Origin: JADJRH01 sp046351455
GTDB taxonomy: Bacteria > Myxococcota_A > Polyangia > Polyangiales > Polyangiaceae
DNA length: 64,000 bases
Direction: 5' to 3'
NCBI GenBank assembly: GCA_046351455.1
Contig: JAXLYM010000011.1
Location: 124,001 to 188,000, forward strand
The notes beneath the pieces were generated by a model. It was not told where the DNA came from. It saw only the letters and a program-made list of their open reading frames with translations, and did not search any database. Numbering within the stretch: the first letter of the stretch is position 1; each line of letters opens with the position of its first letter. Both the position numbers and the translations under genes were made by a program. This document shows positions 60,197 through 64,000 of this stretch, one piece after another.

Positions 60197-62212
60197 TCAG
60201 GCGCCTTCGGACGGGGCGGCGTCCGGGGCGGGCGTCGCCTCCGGAGCGGGCGTCGCAGCGGCCGGCGGGGCGCCGCGCATCGGGATGTTGATGCGGCCGC
60301 CGCCCATGCGAGCGAGCGCGCCGAGCGCCTTCTCGAAGAAGGCCACGAGGAACGGGATCTCGCGCGGCGGCGACGTGATGAGGCCGGCCTCCTTCACGGC
60401 GCGCGCGGTGGCGAGCACGTCGAGCGCGCGATCGTCGCCCTTGCGCGAGCGCACCGACACGGCGCTGTCACGCATGCGGCTCGCGATCTGCTCGCGGACC
60501 TCCGGCGTGAAGTAGCGGTCCGTCGACGCGACGGTCTCCTCGCGGATCGCGTTGTTCACGACCTCGGGATCCTGCGTGCCGGTCGCGCCGAGGCGCTCGC
60601 CGACCTTGCCCATCATCTCGTCGAGCGAGTGACGCTCCGGCAGCCAGCCGGCGAACTCGGGCTCCAGGTGCAGCGAGTGGGAGCCGACGGTGCGCTCCGT
60701 GACGAGCTCCGACGTGACCTTCTCTTCGAGGTCCGCGATCGGGTGCGCGGCGCCCGCGTCGACGCTCGCCTCGAACAGCTCGCGGCACGCCTCGTAGCCG
60801 AGCGGCACGACCTGACCGCTCTTCGCGTTGAGCGTGAGCGCCTTCGCCACGCGGGCGCGGGCCCACGCGATCGGGATCACGACCGGCGCCATGCCCACGT
60901 TGGACTGAGCGCGCGCGCGGCCCTCCTTGAGCTGCGAGCCGGAGAGCCAGCCGCCGGCCGCCTGGATGACGCCCGCGGGCTCGCGCGCGATCACCTCGGC
61001 GATGCGGTAACGGCCGCTCGGATCGCGCGACGTGATCGCGACGGACCACGTGCCGAACGAGTCGCACGGGATCATCGTCGCCTCGATCGAGTCCGCGCGC
61101 TCCTCGCTCTTCGCGGCCTTCGGCTTCTCGGGCACGGCGACGCCGCGCGACTTCAGCACGGCGACGGCGCGACGAGCGGCCTTGCGCGCCGCCGAAGCGA
61201 CGTCGTTCGACTCCGCGGCCGCGGCGATCGCGATCGCGTTCCCGCCCGCGAGCCACGCGTCGACGAGCGCCGCCGCGGCGTCGCCCGCCTGATCGAGGAA
61301 CGCCTTCACGGTGTCCCAGCCGGCCGCGAGCGCGTCCGCCGAGAACTCCGCCTTCGCCGCGGGCTCGGCCTTCGGGGCCGGCTTGGCTTCGGGGGCCTTC
61401 GAGTGGTGCTTCGTCTTCGCCGCGAGCGCCTCTTTCGGCGTGAGCGCGACCGTCTTCTTCTCGGCGCTCTGACCGGCGCGCGCGAGCGGCACGAACACCG
61501 CCGCGGGCTTGTTCGCCTTCGGAGCGGACGCGAGCGGCGCGGGCGGCGCGGCCTTCGGAGCCGGCTTCGCCTCGGGCTTCGCGGGCGCAGCGGGCTTCGC
61601 CGGAGCGGCCGGCTTCGCGGGCGCAGCGGGCTTCGCGGCGGCCTTCGGAGCCTCTGCGTTCGCGGCGTCCGCGGGCTTCGCGCCCGGAGCGCCTTCGGGG
61701 CGCGGGCCACGATCCGGACGCGGACCACGATCCGGACGCGGACCACGATCCGGACGCGGGCCGCGATCCGGACGCGGACCGCGCGGGCGATCCGGATCGA
61801 AGCCGCGCTCGTCGGGCAGCGCACCCGGGCGCGGCGGACGCTGCGGCATCCCTTCGGGGCGCGGGCGCGACGGCAGCGCACCCGGGCGCGGCGGACGCTG
61901 CGGCATCCCTTCGGTGGAGCCCGGACGCGGGCCGCGGTGCGGAGGACGCGCCGGAGCGGGGCGAGCGGGCGCGCGCATGTCGTGGCGCGGAGGACGAGCG
62001 GCGCCCTCCTTCGCCTCGCCGCCTTCGGCCGGTGCGGCCGCGGCGGGGGCCTGACCTTCGGGCTTCGCGGCCTCCCCTTCGCCGGCGACCGCGGTGCTGC
62101 GCGATCGCACGATCCGCCGGGGGCGCGGCGCCTTGTCGTCTTTGCCTTCGGCGTCGTTCGCCTCGGTGCCCTGGGCCTCTGCCGCTTCGCCGGTGTCTGC
62201 CTTGCCTGTCAT
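60197..62212 (-). CDS. Large protein with Pro/Arg/Ala-rich disordered N-terminus, unknown C-terminal domain
   Basis: 671 residues from the ATG at 62212. The first 320 residues are low-complexity: Ala/Glu/Gly-rich, then Pro/Arg-rich with hexapeptide repeats RGPRPD in a row, then AKPAAPAKPAAP repeats. The C-terminal 350 residues are folded and helical (DAGDAAAALVDAWLAGGNAI, VASAARKAARRAVAVLKSRG, SGRYRIAEVIAREPAGVIQA, EPEFAGWLPERHSLDEMMG, REETVASTDRYFTPEV). No domain recognised. The arrangement resembles RNA-binding or condensate-forming proteins, but that is only a composition argument. Confidence 0.75.
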   Translation of the reverse strand: MTGKADTGEAAEAQGTEANDAEGKDDKAPRPRRIVRSRSTAVAGEGEAAKPEGQAPAAAAPAEGGEAKEGAARPPRHDMRAPARPAPARPPHRGPRPGSTEGMPQRPPRPGALPSRPRPEGMPQRPPRPGALPDERGFDPDRPRGPRPDRGPRPDRGPRPDRGPRPDRGPRPEGAPGAKPADAANAEAPKAAAKPAAPAKPAAPAKPAAPAKPEAKPAPKAAPPAPLASAPKANKPAAVFVPLARAGQSAEKKTVALTPKEALAAKTKHHSKAPEAKPAPKAEPAAKAEFSADALAAGWDTVKAFLDQAGDAAAALVDAWLAGGNAIAIAAAAESNDVASAARKAARRAVAVLKSRGVAVPEKPKAAKSEERADSIEATMIPCDSFGTWSVAITSRDPSGRYRIAEVIAREPAGVIQAAGGWLSGSQLKEGRARAQSNVGMAPVVIPIAWARARVAKALTLNAKSGQVVPLGYEACRELFEASVDAGAAHPIADLEEKVTSELVTERTVGSHSLHLEPEFAGWLPERHSLDEMMGKVGERLGATGTQDPEVVNNAIREETVASTDRYFTPEVREQIASRMRDSAVSVRSRKGDDRALDVLATARAVKEAGLITSPPREIPFLVAFFEKALGALARMGGGRINIPMRGAPPAAATPAPEATPAPDAAPSEGA

Positions 62213-62276
62213 CGTTGTTTGCTCCCGAGCAAAAGACAAAGGGCCGCCCGTCTCATCGCGCGCGGCCCGGAAACCT

Positions 62277-62666
62277 TCACCTGTCGCGGACGATCGCGAC
62301 CGCGTCGATCTCCACGACCGCGCCGCGCGGCAGCGCCGACACTTGCACGGTCGCGCGAGCGGGCGGCACCTGGCCCGCCACCTCGCCGTAGATCTGGTTC
62401 ACGAGCGCGAAATCGCCGAGGTTGGTCAGGTAGATCGTCGTCCGCACGACGTCGTCCCAGGTGGCGCCGCCGGCGGCCAGCACGGCCGTCAGGTTGGCGA
62501 GCACCTGGCGCGTCTCCGCCTCGACGCCGCCGGGCACGATCGCCATCGTGGCCGGATCGAGCGCGACTTGACCGCTGAGGAAAAGGAGATCGCCCGCTCG
62601 CACCGCTTGCGAGTACGGCCCGATCGCCTTCGGTGCACCATCGGTCGAGACCGCGGACTTGGACAT
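62277..62666 (-). CDS. ridA: RidA family protein (enamine/imine deaminase)
   Basis: 129 residues from the ATG at 62666 (MSKSAVSTDGAPKAIGPYSQ). The IGPYSQAVRAGDLLFLSGQV run, VLANLTAVLAAGGATWDDVV and PPARATVQVSALPRGAVVEI are textbook RidA/YjgF signatures; the Arg in PPARATVQ binds the substrate carboxylate. The enzyme hydrolyses reactive enamines from PLP enzymes, acting as a trimer. Divergent from the lipoprotein at 62813. Confidence 0.95.
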   Translation of the reverse strand: MSKSAVSTDGAPKAIGPYSQAVRAGDLLFLSGQVALDPATMAIVPGGVEAETRQVLANLTAVLAAGGATWDDVVRTTIYLTNLGDFALVNQIYGEVAGQVPPARATVQVSALPRGAVVEIDAVAIVRDR

Positions 62667-62812
62667 CGCTGACCTCACGGCCGCCGCATCTACCACGGCT
62701 CGCGCGCCGCGGAACCGGGAAAGCCGCCGGATTGATTCACCACCGGGCCACCGGGCGAGGTAGAAAGGCGACGAGAGCGGCAGAGCCGCCTTTGCCCCCG
62801 GAGCTTTGACAG

Positions 62813-63418
62813 ATGAGCGCTTCCACCACCCGCACCGCCCGTCGTTCGGTCACCCTTGCCGCAGCCGCCTGCATCACCGTGGGCCTCGCCGCCGCCTTCG
62901 CGGGGTGCGGTCAGCCGACCCCGATCATCCCCGAGGGCGCGTGGGCGGTGAGCTTCATCCAGCCCAACGCCATCGACTGTCAGATCGCGAACCACAACAC
63001 CGCGATCGGCGAGGTCAGCGCGGATCAGCGCGCGAACCTGGTCGAAGACGGCGAGTCGCAGGGCGGCTTCGCGGTGAGCGTCGTGTGCTCGGTCGTGGAC
63101 GAGGGCGCCACGTTCAAGTTCTCCGCGAACGAGACCTCGGAGAACGGCTCCTACCTCACGCTCTCGATCCCCGAGCTGGATCCGAAGGCGACCGTGGACA
63201 AGCCGTCGCTCGGCGTCGTCTCGTACCAGTCGCAGAACACGGCGAAGACGTTCTCGCAGTCGGACTGCAAGTTCTACTTCCTCAAGGGCCAGAGCGTCTC
63301 TGCGGGCGAGATCTTCATCACGTTCGAGTGCGACAAGATCGCGGCCGGCGGCGACAACATCTGCCAGATCAAGCCGGGATACGCCGCGTTCAGCAAGTGC
63401 GAGACGACGAACCAGTGA
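62813..63418 (+). CDS. Lipoprotein of unknown function
   Basis: 201 residues. The signal ends GLAAAFAGCGQP, a lipobox with Cys32. The mature protein is beta-rich with few motifs: GAWAVSFIQPNAIDCQIANH, VSVVCSVVDEGATFKFSANE, SYLTLSIPELDPKATVDKP, CKFYFLKGQSVSAGEIFITF, CQIKPGYAAFSKCE. Six Cys in the mature part may form disulfides. No family recognised. Followed by repeat C copy 2 and repeat A copy 6. Confidence 0.75.
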   Translation: MSASTTRTARRSVTLAAAACITVGLAAAFAGCGQPTPIIPEGAWAVSFIQPNAIDCQIANHNTAIGEVSADQRANLVEDGESQGGFAVSVVCSVVDEGATFKFSANETSENGSYLTLSIPELDPKATVDKPSLGVVSYQSQNTAKTFSQSDCKFYFLKGQSVSAGEIFITFECDKIAAGGDNICQIKPGYAAFSKCETTNQ

Positions 63419-63444
63419 TCGCGCGGTGACGGCGGCCCCCCGCG

Positions 63445-63538
63445 GGCCGCCACGGGGAGGCCGGAGTCCGCTCAGCGGAGGCTCCGCGGAGCTCGGCTCC
63501 CCGCAGCCCGTAGCTGAGCGGACGCAGGCCTCGACGTT
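63445..63538 (+). repeat. Dispersed repeat C, copy 2
   Basis: Begins GGCCGCCACGGGGAGGCCGG and ends GGCCTCGACGTT. The stem GAGGCC/GGCCTC replaces GAGGAC/GTCCTC of copy 1 with matching changes on both arms. The inner stem TCCGCTCAGC/GCTGAGCGGA is perfect. Abuts repeat A copy 6. Confidence 0.8.
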
Positions 63539-63540
63539 TC

Positions 63541-63612
63541 GTGCCCACCCCCGGCCGCGCTCACGCGCGTCCGCCCCTCCCCAATCGCTCTCTTCGTTCG
63601 CGAAGGGAGGGG
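63541..63612 (+). repeat. Dispersed repeat A, copy 6
   Basis: GTGCCCACCCCCGGCCGCGC, then CCGCCCCTCCCCAATCGCTC and GTTCGCGAAGGGAGGGGG. Directly follows repeat C copy 2. Confidence 0.88.
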
Positions 63613-63700
63613 GTCGTTCCAGCGCTCGTCACGTTGCTCGGAGGGCGTACACGACGCTCGCAACGATGTACGGATTTGGCTTATTTCGAAGGCGATCCGC

Positions 63701-64000
63701 TCAGTCGTCGTCGACTGTTTCGGTCGTCTCTTCCGTCGGGCGGGGCTGCGTTTCGGGCGGCGGCGGGGAGACGGCGGCGGCGCTCAAGGTGCCCGCCGGG
63801 CGCGTCTCGGGGCCTGCGTTGCCGGCGTTCGCTTCGTCTTCCGTCGGCTCGTCGAACAGGATCACGAGCGCGGTGATGTTGTCCTCTCCGCCCTGATCGT
63901 TCGCCTCTTCGATCAAGCGACGACAGATCTCCGTCGCGTCGCGCGTCGAGGACATGATGTCGTAAATGTCTTGATCCGCGAGCATCCCCGAGAGGCCGTC
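63701..64000 (-). CDS. PP2C-family protein phosphatase, C-terminal end (partial)
   Basis: Only the last 99 residues are present; the gene continues past the right edge of the window. The visible part begins DGLSGMLADQDIYDIMSSTR and contains EANDQGGEDNITALVILFDE, the C-terminal PP2C signature whose GGEDNIT Asp is a metal ligand. It ends in a disordered Pro/Thr/Glu-rich tail. A Ser/Thr phosphatase acting on kinase substrates is likely. The part before the cut cannot be seen. Confidence 0.9.
   Translation of the reverse strand, partial: DGLSGMLADQDIYDIMSSTRDATEICRRLIEEANDQGGEDNITALVILFDEPTEDEANAGNAGPETRPAGTLSAAAVSPPPPETQPRPTEETTETVDDD

Overview
The window is very GC-rich, densely packed bacterial DNA. 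It looks like a chromosomal piece of a large-genome myxobacterium (Polyangia/Sorangiineae type). The grounds are the gene content: many lipoproteins, a DUF1800/DUF1501 pair, an AgmX-type C-terminal domain, a PATAN/DUF4388 protein, very large TPR proteins, a thrombospondin type 3 repeat protein and a 33-copy Cys-rich repeat lipoprotein, together with GTG/TTG starts and hairpin-rich intergenic repeats. This is inferred from gene families, not from a marker gene. I saw no rRNA, tRNA, CRISPR array, transposase or phage gene.

Layout. 1-1.9 kb: the end of a DUF1800 gene coupled to a Tat-exported DUF1501 gene. 2-8 kb (minus strand): a membrane-anchored zincin-like peptidase, small membrane proteins, a DUF4388 protein, a beta-barrel-like protein and an ECF-type sigma factor with a long C-terminal extension. 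8.7-11.7 kb: a DUF1570-like lipoprotein metallopeptidase with TPRs and two small unknowns. 11.8-15.3 kb: a two-gene P-loop ATPase plus TPR/inactive-STAND-like module that looks like a biological-conflict system. 15.4-20.3 kb: sugar metabolism and exopolysaccharide genes (epimerase, Gfo/Idh/MocA, GT4, AlgD-like GDP-mannose dehydrogenase). 20.4-29.7 kb: a double-TM2 protein, a GYF_2-like protein, the giant Cys-rich repeat lipoprotein, an ExbB-ExbD-TonB operon, TruD and an FGE-sulfatase-domain protein. 29.7-38.8 kb: a GAF-PAS histidine kinase, a lipoprotein with papain-like residues, a cupredoxin lipoprotein, an AgmX-domain lipoprotein and two large polytopic membrane proteins.

38.8-40 kb holds an FHA-domain remnant followed by a compact Phd-DUF5678 / retropepsin-like gene pair. 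40-47.4 kb: a TSP3-repeat/DNRLRE surface protein, a ferredoxin-MBL fusion, a Gln/Gly-rich protein and a flippase-like membrane protein. 47.6-57.9 kb is one operon of two huge paralogous-looking TPR proteins. 58-64 kb: a PHA-system-like protein, a rotamase-type protein, two unknowns, RidA, a lipoprotein and the end of a PP2C phosphatase.

Intergenic DNA is unusual. Three dispersed hairpin repeat families (called A, B and C here) recur between genes. Family C shows compensatory base changes between its two copies. Several short tandem arrays of unrelated sequence share a unit length near 21 bp, and the same period appears inside the sigma-factor gene. The two best candidates for little-described systems are the 11.8-15.3 kb ATPase/TPR pair and the 39.1-40 kb antitoxin-like/aspartic-protease pair.
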